Assembly: GCA_022605405.1 (NCBI GenBank)
Contig: JABYQQ010000005.1
Span: 868,001-932,000, forward strand
Direction of reading: 5' to 3'
DNA from: Earliella scabrosa
Taxonomy: Eukaryota > Basidiomycota > Agaricomycetes > Polyporales > Polyporaceae
DNA length: 64,000 nt
The notes below the pieces were generated by a model. It made no database searches. It worked only from the letters and a program-made list of their open reading frames with translations, and was not told the DNA's origin. Every line of letters begins with the position of its first letter. Position 1 is the first letter of the stretch. Of the stretch, positions 22,604-35,129 are shown piece by piece. Position numbers and translations under genes: made by a program.

Positions 22604-25600
22604 ATGGACGAGAAGGCGCATGTCAAGTGCGAGTACCCCGACGAAATCCCCATCCCCGTCGCGGCTCTGCCTCCGCGCACGCAGAGCCGCTCCTGGTTGC
22701 CGAAACGCCTCAGGACAATCTTCAAGCTTGCGGCAGTGACGGCATTTGTGGTATACACGCACCGTCGGGCGCAGGTGAACATAGAGACGGAGTTGGATCT
22801 GCACGAAGGGCGATGGGTTGCGCGCGCGTTCTCTGACTCGTGGACGTGGTCCCCGCGCAAGGTGCTGTATGGGAAGAAGGCAGAGGAGGCGTTCTTGTGA
22901 GTACGCACCCGGGTATGTGTTCGTGCACCTTTCTCACGAAGACGACGCATACACCTTGCATGTCGCGTGCCGCGATACCCGCTATCCAGGACCGTGCCGA
23001 ACGCGGAGAGCGCGATCAAGGCCTCCCGCCAGTACGCGACCAAGCCGCACCTGGCAGGCAGCCCTGGTGATTTCGAGACCGCGAAGGACTTCCTGCGGCT
23101 TCTCCAGACAGAACTTGGCGCTGGGTCGCCTGCGACGACCCCAGTGTTCCCCGCAGGTTCGCCGGAGTCGCGCAATGCGACCCTGGGTATTAGCGAGCTC
23201 AAGGCCCCGACGGCATGGATCGATACGTACTATCCGGTCATGAACACACCCCTTGACCACAGCTTGGAGATTCTGGACGAGGACGGGAACCCTGTGTGGA
23301 CGGCTGCAATGGAGGAGGTCGCGGATGACACGGACCCCGAGGCCGGCAAATACTATGACGCGGTGACGACCTGGCATGGACTCAGCAGGGGAGGGAGCGC
23401 GAAGGGCAAGCTTGTGTACGCGAACTATGGACGGAAGGAGGACTTTGATGAGCTCGTCGCACAGGGTGAGTGTGCTTAGTCGTTCGATCCCGGCATCTTC
23501 TCGACGGCTAGCCCAGGCGTTGACATGAATGGCACCATCGTCATCACGCGCTATGGTGGCATCTTCCGTGGCTTGAAGGTATTGGAACGACCTCCTGCTA
23601 GCCTCTCAACGTACGCTGACAGTTGCACTAGGTCAAGGGCGCACAGGAGCATGGCGCTGTCGCCTGCTTGATCTACTCCGACCCGCGGGATGACGGAACT
23701 GTTACTGCGGACAACGGCTATGCTCCGTGAGTTCTAAGAGTTTGAGTACATGGCAGACCCCGTTCAATCGTGATAGGTACCCATACGGACCCGCGCGGAA
23801 CCCCAACTCTGTCCAGAGGGGAAGCACGCAGTTCTTGTCCGTCTATCCCGGGTGAGTGTTGAAGTCGGACACGTCTCAGTCTCGTACTCAGTCATGTCGC
23901 TGCAGTGACCCGACCACCCCAGGTTACCCGTCGTATGAGAACAGTACTCGCACGAATGGAACAAACATTCCCTCTATCCCCAGTCTTCCCATCTCATGGG
24001 CCAACGCTCAAGTGCTCCTGGGCGAGCTCTCTGAAGGCGGCAAGAACAGGACCATCTCACTCGTCAACAACGGTAACCCGCGTCACCTGTTCCCGTCCGC
24101 CAGTACGTCCTGACGCGATTCGGCCGTTTGTAGTTGACGACAAGGTCATTCCTATCTGGAACACGATGGGTGTTATCCCGGGCCACATCAAGGACGAGGT
24201 TGTCGTCATCGGGAACCACCGGGATGGTACGCATCCTCCTCAACCAGTACCAGACGTCTCGGAAGCTGACATATTGCCAGCCTGGGTCATGGGCGCCGCT
24301 GACCCGTCCTCGGGAACATCCTCTATCCACGAGGTTGTCCGCGGCCTCGGTTTCCTTCTCAGGCATGGATGGACACCTCTGCGCACGATCCTCATCGCGA
24401 GCTGGGACGCCGAGGAGTATGGCCTGATCGGAAGCACGGAGTGGGGCGAAGATTTCGCGGACTGGATCGACGAGCACGTCGTCGCGTATCTGAACCTTGG
24501 TATGCCGCGATCTCCCGCTACTTGAAGCTGGATTGAGAGAATGGTGCTGATCTTGGATCGCCTTCTTCAGATTCGTCTGTGTCTGGCTCGCGATTCCGCG
24601 CGTCGGCTACTCCTTCCCTCGCACACTTTGTGCGGGCGGCGGCGGAGGATGTGCCTCATCCGACTCAGGCTGGCAAGACGCTCTGGGATGCGACGAAGGA
24701 TAACGGCGTTTTGACTGGAAAGCATATCGACGCCGAGGTCCTTGCGCTGTACGAGGCGGCCGAGCTGGACGCTACCGCCGAGAGCACTGGGGTTTGTGTG
24801 CTGGGTTCTGGCAGTGACTACACCGTCTTCGTGCAACGCACTGGAGTGAGTATATGCTATCTCATGAGCTCCCACTCGCGACTCACGGTGCTTCTCAGGT
24901 CGCTTCCGCGAATGGTGGTTTCGGTAGCACTCTCCAGGACCCCGTTTACCACTACCACTCCGTCTTCGATTCCGAGAGATGGATGGAAGTGTACGGCGAT
25001 CCTGGATTCGGGCGTCATGTCAGTATCATGTTGTCTGGCAGTTCTGTGTGCCGGTGGGGAACTCACCGCATGTATATAGGTTGCGATTGCCAAGCACCTC
25101 GGCCTCCAAACAGTTCGCCTCGCTGACTCGATCGTGCTGCCAATCAACACCACTCACCACGCGTTCGAGCTCGAGAAGTACCTCGACAAGTCCGTCGCCT
25201 TTCCTGTATGCACGAGTACCACACTGACGCACAATCCGCAGGGTCGAATCCATCGCTTCCACCACCTCTCTGGACGTCGACTTCAGCGGCCTCCGCAACG
25301 CGATCCAGTCCCTCCAAAAGGCAAGCATCAAGCTCGACGCCGAGAAGACCGACGCCGAGAAGAAGCTCAAGAAGCTCCTGCGCAAGTTCGCCCGCCGACA
25401 CTTCATCCGGCGCAAGATCCGCACGGGTATCTGCAAGCTCAGGCAGCTCTTCGGCAAGCCCTGTCGGCACCAGGACGCATCCGCGCTCTCTACTTCCCTT
25501 GCCCTCGGCCTTACCGCGGACAAGGCGTTCGAGTGTTCGTCCATGAGGGCCAAGAACGGCCTGCTGCCCTTCAAGCCCCGCATCGGACGCGCACCCGCGT

Positions 25601-26015
25601 GGGCCCAGGAGCAGCGCGAGTGGGCTGCGGAGACGCAGGCGTTCGACAAGCACCGCTTCCCGACGAAGAGGTTCAAGAAGGCTGTCAAGCGCATCCGCGA
25701 TGTCAATCAGAAGCTGAAGGAGTTCGAGCGCGGTTTCATCCACGAGGAGGGTATCAAGGACCGCGAATGGTACCGCAACCTCGATGTCGCTCCTGGCAAG
25801 TGGCTTGGTGAGTCCAGGAATGCTGCTTATATGCGCATGTCGCGTCTGTGCTTTGCCAACTCACCGTCGGATTCTCGACTTCAGGATATGGCGCTACGAC
25901 GTTCCCTGCTCTGACGGAGGCCTTCACGATTGAGAACAACGCCACGCTGGCCGAGTACGAGACGAAGAGGCTCCGGAAGCTCGTGGAGGAGCTAACCAAA
26001 ACGATCAAAGTTTAA
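22604..26015 (+). CDS. M28 metallocarboxypeptidase, glutamate carboxypeptidase II / transferrin-receptor type
   Basis: Thirteen exons (22604-22896, 22990-23465, 23517-23578, 23632-23726, 23777-23851, 23906-24072, 24134-24226, 24281-24499, 24571-24845, 24899-25018, 25080-25189, 25242-25807, 25885-26015) give 893 residues. A short cytosolic tail precedes one signal-anchor helix (TIFKLAAVTAFVVYTH, ~42-57), a PA domain (GTIVITRYGGIFRG) and the M28 catalytic domain. The five zinc ligands expected for the family are visible: His in GNHRD (~418), Asp in GAADP (~428), the SWDAEEYG pair (~465), Asp in NLDSS (~494) and His in VYHYHSV (~605). A C-terminal dimerisation domain (TTHHAFELEKYLDK) closes the protein. 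A roughly 100-residue Lys/Arg-rich insert (~690-785) makes it longer than usual. The intron after 25189 uses a weak GTCCGT donor. It is probably a vacuolar or cell-surface peptidase active on peptides ending in Glu or Asp. Confidence 0.92.
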
Positions 26016-26286
26016 TGTAGCGACTAGGAGATTCTCGTTTGTATAGTACTTGCAATCCATATGGTGATACATACGCTATAGCTCGGTTCTACAGATGCTA
26101 GATGTGCTCAAGTCCAGTAGGTAGGTGATAGAATAGAGTCCAGAGATAGAATCAGGCCAACGCAGTCGACATATGCTAGGAGCGAGAGACAACTCTAGAT
26201 ACCAAACGCAGACCGCCAAGGCGATGAAATGCTAGACGAACTTCCGCGAGAAGACGGGCGCGAGATGGTCGAAAGCCCGTGGGCGT
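26016..26286. terminator. Convergent 3' region
   Basis: 271 bp between the convergent ends of the M28 gene and the orphan gene on the other strand. AT-rich patches (26025-26110) are consistent with polyadenylation signals. Confidence 0.35.
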
Positions 26287-29200
26287 TCAAGAGTGCCATC
26301 CGGGACTCGGTTGTCCAGGTTGAGAGGTAGATTGACGTGCGCGTCCGCCCGCCGGAGTAGAGTAAGACTGTGGCCTGGATGGCGTGCTCAGGTCCTGCAG
26401 GTCCGGCAACTTGAAGACGACAGTGTAGGAGCCAGGGAAGGCTGGTGACGGGCTGAAATGTGGCACTTCCGCGACTTCGCGCGGAGGCGTACTCGCGAAA
26501 GGAGGTCGAGGTGGGGTGAAGAATGGCGTATGATTCGGGATGGATGTGTTCGCCCCAGAGGAGCCTCGCAAGTGAGCGAAATACGGATCCACATCGGGAA
26601 GCGAAGGCCCTCGTCCTGCCTTCACCGACGAGTTCTGTGTCGGTTCGTCGTAGCGCGGGCGAATCGGGGGACGGGTGATATTCTCCGGGAACGGCAGGAA
26701 TGTCGGATGTTGCAGTGGAGGAGGAGGAGGGGGCAGTGCGTTGTATTGGCAAGACTGGCTTTCGACCTTGCCCGGCGTGGATCTGGAGGGGCCTGCTGTT
26801 GGTAGTGTCGAGCACCTACCACCATCTGGCGCAGAACCTGAGCTAGCCTTGTCAGACGCCACTGGCACCCCCCGAGCCAGGCTCTCAGCAGCTGCCTTGG
26901 CGTCGCGGTCTCGAATCCCGCAGTTGCGGAGCATTACCCGGAGATTCTCGATGTCCGCATCTACGCCGTATGCAAAGGCGCCTAGGGCGGGACTGGGAGC
27001 AGCAGAACGGGTCGGAGATGTCACGGCCTCGGATGACGCTCGAGTCGGAGTCCGCGTCCTTGGCCCCCATGCTGGCGCATTCTTGTTCAGACGACGAGAG
27101 GACTTCTCCACGGATGGACCGACATGGTCGCCAGTGGTCGGCACTGTCTCGCGATCGGAAGGCCCTGGGGCTGAAGACGGGGCAGATGGCTCAGTGCATA
27201 CCGACATAGAGCCTGAGGTAATCTGAGAGGATTCCTGAAGAGCGACACTCTGCGTTTGGCCGATCCAAGAATTGACACGTTCAAGCCATTGCTCAGGGCC
27301 CTCGTTTGGCCCTTTACTGGACTTGGATCGGCGCTTCTTGGAGGCTTCCTGGACAGGCTGTACGTCTTCGGCCGTAAGCTCCAGCTGCTTCGACCTTTCG
27401 GGGCCCTTGGATCCCGCGGGAGGATCGACAAGTATCCGAACTTCCATGGTCGCCGGGCTGGTCGCGGGGTCCGAAACTGGACCCGGACGCTCAGAAGAGG
27501 TCTTAACCTCAGAGTGAACCGGCGTTAGGACAATGGAAGGCGCTACTGGGTTCTTCTCCTCCACCGGAGTCTTGGTCGAAGGAGGTGGCGTTACCCCACG
27601 GGGCTTGAGGGACTTGGTCTGAGATGGTCTGCTCGCATTCGAACCTCGAACCCGACTGTGTTCTCTGCTGTCCGGCTTGGACGTAGCCTCACCGTCCGCA
27701 CGGCCCTTTCCCCGCCTACGCTCTCGCGACTGTCGAGGAGCATTTCCCTTCGATGCGGGTGGCTCATCCGGCGCTAGAGCCCAGTTGGGACGTTCGGCCG
27801 TGTGCGGTGCGCCGCCCCTTTTCTTGAGAGCGAGGTCGAAGGTAGACGAGGCGGTAGATAGTGAACCGCTCGGTTTAGTCGCCTCTACAGGCTGTGGAAG
27901 CGCAAGAACTTCCGGAGTGCTGTGGGCTGCAGGCGAAGACGAGTTAGGGCCACCAACGGGTATCGAGCTGGAGGAGACAACAGGCTGGGCCGCGTCGGTA
28001 GAGAGTAACGTTTGCTGCTTAGCCCCGATCAAGACTACGGGCCAAGGCATGCCAGTAGTCACAGCCTGCGTCAAGACCTCAACGTCGACAGGTTGCACCA
28101 GATCGTGAGAGTTTGGCGGCGCGGGATGAGACACCACAGACGCATCAAGCGAAGGAACGCTGGCGATTCGGATGTCAAGGGGCTTCTCGTCAGGCAACTC
28201 AGCCGGTGGAGTTGCAGGCGGTGGCGGTGAAGATGCACAGGCTGGGACGGCGATTGAGATAGGGAAGGACGCCTCCGAGAGAGAACGCGGAAGGGTCAGC
28301 GTGCACTTCTCCTGGCATCGTGCTTCCTTCTGCATCGATATCAATGTTAGCAACGACCTTCAGCCCGAGCAAATGGCGACACTCACGTGTGTTCCTTGCG
28401 CCAAGCGTTTGGTGTCGACAACCCCCTCAGCCACCGAAGTTACGACCTCCGAAACGACGTTTGCAATGGCATCCTCAACGTGGGCCAATGACTGCGCAGC
28501 CTGAGGGTGCGGGGAAGGCACAGAATTGTAGGAAGCCAGCGCTACGTCAGTAACCAACGCCGTGTCAGACGCTGTGGGCTGCCGGATGTCGACTGAAGGT
28601 GCATATTGCGGGGATAGGGTGGAGGCAAGCAGTGTAGATGGGCTCTGTGTGGCTGTTTCGTCCGTTGCGAGCGTAGCTGGGGTGGGGGAGAGAGACCTTT
28701 CGATATGAGAGCAAGGCGCGGAACAAGCTGATTCGATGACGGGCGTCAGGGCAGGAGACAGAAGACGAACGGCGAACTCCTCTGTATTGGCTGCATACGG
28801 CGGGATGGGGTCGCCGACGTGAGGCGACGGCGAGGAGGTCCGGGAAGGAGCAACGGGCACTTCGGAAACGATCGCAAGACGAGGAATGCTATGATACGAC
28901 GAGCCGAAAGACGAGAACGAGAGACCGCCAGTGCTGCCAGCTTGTAGGCATGTTGAACCGCCCGCACTGACCTCCGCGGCATCTTCAGGACCGTCTGGCT
29001 CTTCAGCCTCGGCGATGTCGGATAACAGGCACGTCTGTGAAGGTGCGATGGCCTCTACAGACGAGTGGTCTGGAAGCGCGAAGGATGTAACAATGGGAGG
29101 AGATACGGGACGATCGGTGTCGTCAGCTGCCTCAAGCTGCGTGACACAATCAGTGAGATGGCAGAATATCGCAATTGGACGCGCATACAGGAGGTTCTGT

Positions 29201-29853
29201 TGATGGGAAAGCACTATCTCCGGCTCCCAAGAATGGGGTATGGAAGTCTTCGTTGTCGTCAGCGTCTTCCTCGTTGTTGCTCGCTTGTGGCTCTTGCTGG
29301 ACGTCTACGGCGGGCTTATGAACAGGATCAACTGCCGGATTGGATGTGGTGACGAGCATGAAGGAGGTGCTGGTGTCGTGAACAGTGCTGTCCAGCACGT
29401 TGATGTCCGGACTGAGCTGTTTCAGCCCTTCCGTGACCATCTTGTACGCATCGTGGCAGAATTGGAAGGTCTGCGGCTTGGTGCGATTCTCAACGTTCTC
29501 TTGATCCCAGCCAGCATACTGAATGCGGCATGAGCTATGACCGCGGAACCAACGAGAGCACTCACCTGGCCCCGCCTGTCCAAAGCAATCTTCAACGTTG
29601 ATTCCTTCGTATCCTACGAAATGAGATGCGTGTTCTGTAAGCAACTGCAGTTGACGCGTACCTCCAGCTGGTCGTTGCCTTGATCGACTGCTTCCCCTGG
29701 CGCACCGTGGTCGACGGTCGGTGGCAACGGTGTGGACTCGCATTCGCGCTCTTGTTCCGAACCGGAAGGCGCGACCTTGGCTGGTCTTCCGATGGGATCG
29801 CTCTGTGGGTTGCGCCTCAAGAAGAAGGGGCGAGAGAGCACTCTGGTGAACAT
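26287..29853 (-). CDS. Large disordered protein of unknown function
   Basis: Five exons (29853-29662, 29613-29566, 29518-29189, 29136-28387, 28329-26287) give 1120 residues with consistent phases. I recognise no family. The N-terminal ~65 residues are basic (FTRVLSRPFFLRRNP). Residues ~80-150 are the most structured part (AGWDQENVENRTKPQTFQF, then a predicted helix YKMVTEGLKQL). The rest is Ser/Pro/Thr-rich and mostly disordered, with an Arg-rich tract (QSRERRRGKGR), the short motif EQWLERVNSWIGQTQ, a helix-like VMLRNCGIRDRDAKAAAESL, a run of seven prolines with a following LQHP, and an FPGSYTVVFKLPDL segment near the end. An intron close to the C-terminus cannot be excluded. It is likely a scaffold or regulatory protein, but nothing in the sequence proves this. 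Confidence 0.7.
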
Positions 29854-30293
29854 GAGAGGGAGGGTGTCGCAGTCAAAAGCTAGGAAGGAAAGATGGGGAA
29901 GATGGGGGTGCAGAGACAAGTCGAACACGACGCAACGAACGCAGTGGCATAAGATATGAAGTGTGTCTTCCTGTGAAAGGATATCGATCGCATTGTGAAG
30001 AACTGTCAGTTCGCCGGACAGCGCGCATCATGATGACGCAGAGTACACTCGAGTTCCTTTTGCGGCATGTTCGGTACCGTACGGAGTCAACCTGACCAGC
30101 TGGAACGTTCGGAGAGCATGTGAAGGTGTGATGCAATGTTCTGTTGAGGACGGCGACTTGCGCGACCACTGCCGATTTTCAGAGCTCGAGCACCAAACGG
30201 TGCACATAAATTATAGCAATACATTACCATCTGCTCGAACAAGTAACCTATACGGCCCCATGCCCTCAACGAAACGATCCAGCAAGATGCTGC
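29854..30293. other. Intergenic
   Basis: 440 bp containing the promoter of the disordered-protein gene and the 3' end of the SDR gene. No other feature was recognised. Confidence 0.35.
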
Positions 30294-31931
30294 TCAGGTG
30301 TTTTTGTCGCGCGGCTGCGCAACAGCGGGCGCAGGGCCTTCCTCCGGTCTACGTCCCGTAATCTTGACAAAGTCCTGGGTGGCTTCGTCACATCCAGTGA
30401 TCTGTGACATGCAAAGATCAGTATCAACATGCCAACATGAAACTTGCACAGAGATTGCAACCCACCCATTGTGCGAGGTCGCGAAGGTAACTCGGGAACA
30501 TATGCAACAACGGTACGAAGTGCGCATAGAACGGCATGTACAGCACGCGTGAGTGCTGGTCATCCAATGCCGCAATGAGCGCCTTCGCCACGTCGACCGG
30601 AACGAGGCTTGGGAAGAAGAACTTGTAAAAGAAAGACCTCGGGTGGCGGACGGATGAGAAGAGAGGGGTCATGACGTGACCTGCGATTAGCAAAGTGGTC
30701 CGGACCCCAGGTGCGTTGTGAACATGGTCCAGTTCGTAGCGAAGGGACTCATGCAGGTTGATCAGTGCAGCCTTCGAAGCGCCGTAGTCGGCTATATGCA
30801 GTACTCCATGTCAACGAAGGCTATGGGACGAGAGACATTGACGTACTCATGCGTGCCATGCCTACCATACCTGCCACAGATGAGACATTGATCTATGGGG
30901 CTATGAGCAAAGTTGCCGATGCCTTGGACTTTGATACGTACGACATGACCCTTGTTCTGCTTGATCATCTCGGGAAGGAACGCCTTCAAAGTCCAAAAGT
31001 GGGCAAGAGTGTTCACGGAGAATGTTCTAACATGGGGTGAGCGACAGTCATGCGCACGGCAATCTGGCCACGTACTGGTGGATGTCCTCTGGGCTAAGAT
31101 CGAGTATAGACTTGCCCTGCACAACACCAGCATTGTTGATGAGCATGGTAGGATGCCCGAGCTGCGACACAAGGTCAGCACGGAACTTTGCCCCCAAGCA
31201 GCGATCAACTCTACCTCTTCGACAATCTGTTTAGCAACACGTTCGACTTCCTCCCATTTCGAGACATCGCACTTGTAGTAGGTGATGTTGTCTGAATGAC
31301 AACCAAGTCAGAATGCCGTCGTAATGTGGGTGAATGGGCTCACAGTTCTCGGTGATGATTGGTTTGACATCGAGCACAACAACAGTGACATTGCGTACAG
31401 CTAGAGTATTGGCAACAAGTTCTCCAATCCCTGACGAACCTGGAGCGGCATAAGCCGTAATGATCATGGGCCTGAGAGGAGCCACGAGACGTACCTCCAG
31501 TAATCACAACAAGCTGTTCTCCCCAGTCCGGACGTCCAGGGCCGAAGAGCAGACTGCCCTGGTTGCGATACAAGCGGGAGTACCATTTCAAGAACCCTGC
31601 AAGAAAGACAGGTCAGTTCAGCGACCACATTAGCCCGCGGACGCACTTACAGAACGCAGATACGGCAACATTGTAGAAGACAGAGATGACGATGACGGGC
31701 TCGGGCCAGCGAGCGCCTTGGAAGATGTAGAAGACGGGAATGAAGAAGGTGAAGAAGGGGCCTGCACGAGGTTAGCCATGCGGTCGAGAAGCACGCGACA
31801 CAGCACTTACTGAATGCCGTGTGCGCAAGCACTTTCATGATAAGATCGACATCAAACGAGTCGTACAAGGGGTCCCAGAAATCGGAGATTGAGACGGGGT
31901 TAGCGTTGACCGTCGTGGTAGTGTCCGCCAT
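30294..31931 (-). CDS. Membrane-anchored short-chain dehydrogenase/reductase
   Basis: Ten exons (31931-31811, 31761-31651, 31596-31495, 31439-31344, 31291-31215, 31161-31076, 31026-30942, 30892-30871, 30791-30466, 30401-30294) give 377 residues. The N-terminal ~80 residues hold two hydrophobic stretches (SPFFTFFIPVFYIFQG; VIVISVFYNVAVSAF), as in lipid-droplet or ER-bound retinol dehydrogenase-like SDRs. The Rossmann domain has TGGSSGIG (~110-117) for NAD(P) binding, VLDVKP after beta-2, LINNAGV, the catalytic Ser in INVSSVA and YGASK (~236-240). The C-terminus adds a hydrophobic patch (PFYAHFVPLLHMF). The substrate is probably a lipid, steroid or retinoid-like ketone or alcohol; this is family inference. 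One exon is only 22 nt. Confidence 0.92.
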
Positions 31932-32747
31932 GGTACCAGTCCTGGGTGTGACACGTGTCTCTTGTGCAGACTGCTTGCTGTAGTGAAAGCGCGGCTGAAG
32001 GCGTCGAAGTAAGTAAAAACGAACGAATGTGAAGGAGAGAGAGATGGTGCGGTGGCACGGACGACGACGGAGGACAGCCAGAGGATGCGTCACGCCTCGG
32101 CCGATGGCCAGAACGGAGTCGACCCGGACCGAGTGGCCGGATGCTGGCGCTCCGGTGCAGGGTTCGTGAGAAGCGAGTACCCGGAAAGGAATGGTGTCGC
32201 CCCGGCGTCCAAACTTCTTCGACTCGAGATTAGCGCCAGAACTAGCGTGGCTGAACGATTGTGCGACAGCCGCCCTCTCGACACGGCTCTCGTCCAGTCG
32301 AATTCATCGCGTCCTACCAGGCACGCGACAGGGCTCTCCCATCTGGCTTGCCGATTCAGAAGCTTGAAGTTACAACCTGTTACAATCCAGACAAGGCGCA
32401 ATCAGTGCGTACGCGTCTCGACGCGGGGCACGACGCGACACGTTACGGTACGTGTTACTATGATAGGTGTACATACTACACTCCTCCTTCCACGCTGGCT
32501 TGGAGAGTTTACCGCGGTATGCTGAAACAGCCGGTTTCCAAGGGACTACTGATATAAGCGTGTCCGTGCATCCCGTCGATCCGGTGGCTTCAACCTTTAT
32601 AACCCTTCAGGTTACGGCCGACCAAGATTAGCACCCCCGGGGGCTCTCTGACCCGCGCCCTGCCTCCGTCTTCGTCCGTATCTCGATTTTCTTCCGTCCC
32701 GCCCTCCCATCTTGACTCTTTCATTTTAGCTAGGTGATCGAGGCTCC
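31932..32747. promoter_or_regulatory. Divergent promoter region (SDR / F-box gene)
   Basis: An 816-bp head-to-head spacer with no supported ORF. A CT-rich tract (32660-32715) precedes the F-box start. Confidence 0.4.
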
Positions 32748-33884
32748 ATGTCGTCTGTCTGTCTGCGGACATTCTGTCTGCACCCGTCAGCGGCCAAGTA
32801 CATGTTGTCTCCCGCCACCAGTCCTGTCGTAATTGCCTGGAACGTGGACCTCAAGCCCAGCGGTATGCCACCTTTTCCCGATCTACCCTCCGAGCTCGTC
32901 ATCCATATCTTGGAGTTCGCGGCGCAAAGCTGCCATGCCGCCGCCAAGTCCATATCGCTCGTCTCAACATGGGCCAGACAGATCGCGCTCCCGTACCTCT
33001 TCCGCACGGTGGTGTACCGCTCGAAACCCGCGTACTCGTCCGGAATGACGTCCGGAGCCCGAGGTTCGCTGTATGCCCGCACATCGCGTCCACACGCATG
33101 GGGCCCCTTGGTCCGTAACCTTTGGGCTGAGAGCTCGGGCATCAACAATGCATCGAATGAGGAGGAGGTTTTCCGTGCGTGTCCCAATGTCGAGAACCTT
33201 GCCATCAAGTCCACCTCTCTCCGCGCTCTTACCCCATCCATCCAGGCGCAAACCGCCAAATGCCGTAAGGCGATTGCCTCTGGCTCGAGTACTCCCACGG
33301 ACCCTTTCCCCGCCCGCTTGCGGTCGCTCACACTCATTACGCACACCTTCCGGTACGACTGGCATTTCCTACTGGGTCGCCGCCTGGCGGACGGTTCACA
33401 GCTGCTGCACAACATCACGCACCTCCGCCTCCTCGACATGAAAGTCTCGTCGTTCTCTCCGCATAACCTCCTTCCGAGCCTCACACACCTCGCTCTGCCG
33501 TACCTCGACCTCGGCAACGACTTCAAGCAGGACGTACTGCGGCTGCCCCAGGGACTGTTGGAGCACCGGTCACTTCGGATGATCGTCCTAACGGTCGCTG
33601 AGGAGAGCTGGTTGACGAATCCGTGGTATCAGATCGCGCGCTACCCTGGGAAGGCAACGAACTCACCGAAGATGACGTTCCGCACCCTTGTCCAGTGGGT
33701 GCGGGCGAAGGACGATCGCTTGCATGCGGTACTGTCGCCCAGGCTTGGTGACGATCCATGCAAGGAGTGGGTGGACACCGCTCACGGCGGTGCGTCGCTG
33801 TGGGAGATGGCTACCGAGGCCCGAGCAGAGGACTCGCACGGTGCGGGTTTGCCGGAGACTTACCCCAAGGGGATGCGTCGCTAG
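32748..33884 (+). CDS. F-box-like protein
   Basis: A single exon of 378 residues. The F-box-like segment FPDLPSELVIHILEFAAQSC (~43-62), followed by SLVSTWARQIALPYLFRTV, matches the Pro-x-E-[LI]-x(3)-I pattern and downstream Trp/Leu residues of basidiomycete F-box-like proteins. An alternative start at 32865 (Met 40) would place the F-box at the very N-terminus and may be the true one. The remainder has leucine-patterned strands (RLRSLTLI, ITHLRLLDMK, LTHLALPYLD) like a degenerate leucine-rich repeat. It is a likely SCF ubiquitin-ligase substrate receptor; the target is unknown. Intronless, unlike its neighbours. Confidence 0.8.
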   Translation: MSSVCLRTFCLHPSAAKYMLSPATSPVVIAWNVDLKPSGMPPFPDLPSELVIHILEFAAQSCHAAAKSISLVSTWARQIALPYLFRTVVYRSKPAYSSGMTSGARGSLYARTSRPHAWGPLVRNLWAESSGINNASNEEEVFRACPNVENLAIKSTSLRALTPSIQAQTAKCRKAIASGSSTPTDPFPARLRSLTLITHTFRYDWHFLLGRRLADGSQLLHNITHLRLLDMKVSSFSPHNLLPSLTHLALPYLDLGNDFKQDVLRLPQGLLEHRSLRMIVLTVAEESWLTNPWYQIARYPGKATNSPKMTFRTLVQWVRAKDDRLHAVLSPRLGDDPCKEWVDTAHGGASLWEMATEARAEDSHGAGLPETYPKGMRR

Positions 33885-35129
33885 GTTTCGACAATGACAG
33901 AAACCTCTGCATGGTCGGACGCCCTCGGTATGTGGCTGCTCTCTTCCACGGCTGCCCATCACTTACGTCAATGTCCAGGGTCTGTACATTCAAGACATAA
34001 TTTATCGCCATGACTTTCGGCACTCCGCTCGTTTGCGACTAATGTTTCAAATCTGGTGTACATAATCGCAGGTCGCCGGATGGCCTGTCAGTATTCCGGA
34101 CTGTAGCCTTGTGTACCGATAGTTTGCCTTGTCGTTCTGTGTTTCACTACGCCTCCCTGACCTCTACCAGTAGTACCACCGAATCATCCCGTCGTTACTA
34201 TCGTACTCGCACGTCGTAGTTGTGTATATGCTTCTCGGTGTCGCTTTCGCTGTCCATCTGAAACCCTATGTAGATATATATTGTCGTGTATATTGTGTTT
34301 CGTACGAGATACATATGGACTGCCATCATCGCTGATGACTGGTGTTGCAACTTGTGAGTGTTATGCTTCAAGCTTCAAAAGCCAAGGGCCTCACGACCAA
34401 TTGATCGGAGTATGGGCCGGGCTGGCGGCCATCCAGGAACGAAGAGTTGCATCAAGCCGGATGTATAGTACATATGAGGTGATTCCGGGAAGATCGGCCG
34501 GCGGCGAAATGGCGCTTGAAGATTGTCGGTGACGTTACTCTCCTCCTCGAGTTGGAATCATTGCTGCTTCGACATTCACATCGAACCGCCCAACGATGTG
34601 CACGCCCGGCCTTACGTGTTTAAGTCTCATTTCGAACGATGGGGGTGCGTGTGTCTTCCAGCTGGTCACCTAGGGTAACCGGACTGACATAAGTACATAC
34701 AATCTGGAGATCAGTGACCTGCAACAGAATACCCAACGCTCGCGGAGTTTGCAAGCTGCTAGCGCCGCAGTTCAGTCTCAGGGTTCGACCTGAGCTCGGC
34801 TTGTTACTGGCGAACAGCCCGGTCGCTTCGTACATATAGTCGGCAGCAAATACCGTCCATCTCGGCTGCTGTTCTTGCTTCTAGGTTCCCCTTCCCCAGC
34901 CCACGCACGCGTTCGCCACGCCTCCGACTAGCAAGACGCCTTCGCCAGAGTCCACGGCCCACTTGCACGCGTCCTGGGACGCGTGCGATATCTTTGGGCT
35001 CTCTCAACTTTGTACACACGTGGTGCCCGCCATCTCAAGCTCAAGTCAACGTCATTCGTCCCGACCGGCGAATGAGGCGCATGACCGTCGCCCTGCTGTA
35101 CTCTATCCCTCACCACCAGGCATCCTTGC
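33885..35129. other. Gene-free interval
   Basis: 1245 bp without a supported gene. ORFs are short and lack splice-compatible neighbours. I see no repeats or RNA genes. Confidence 0.45.

Noticed and set aside
22309..23202. Long open frame (297 codons) on the minus strand
   Set aside because: Antisense to the first M28 exons and the upstream promoter. Its amino-acid composition is Arg/Ser/Cys-rich, typical of a GC-rich shadow frame.
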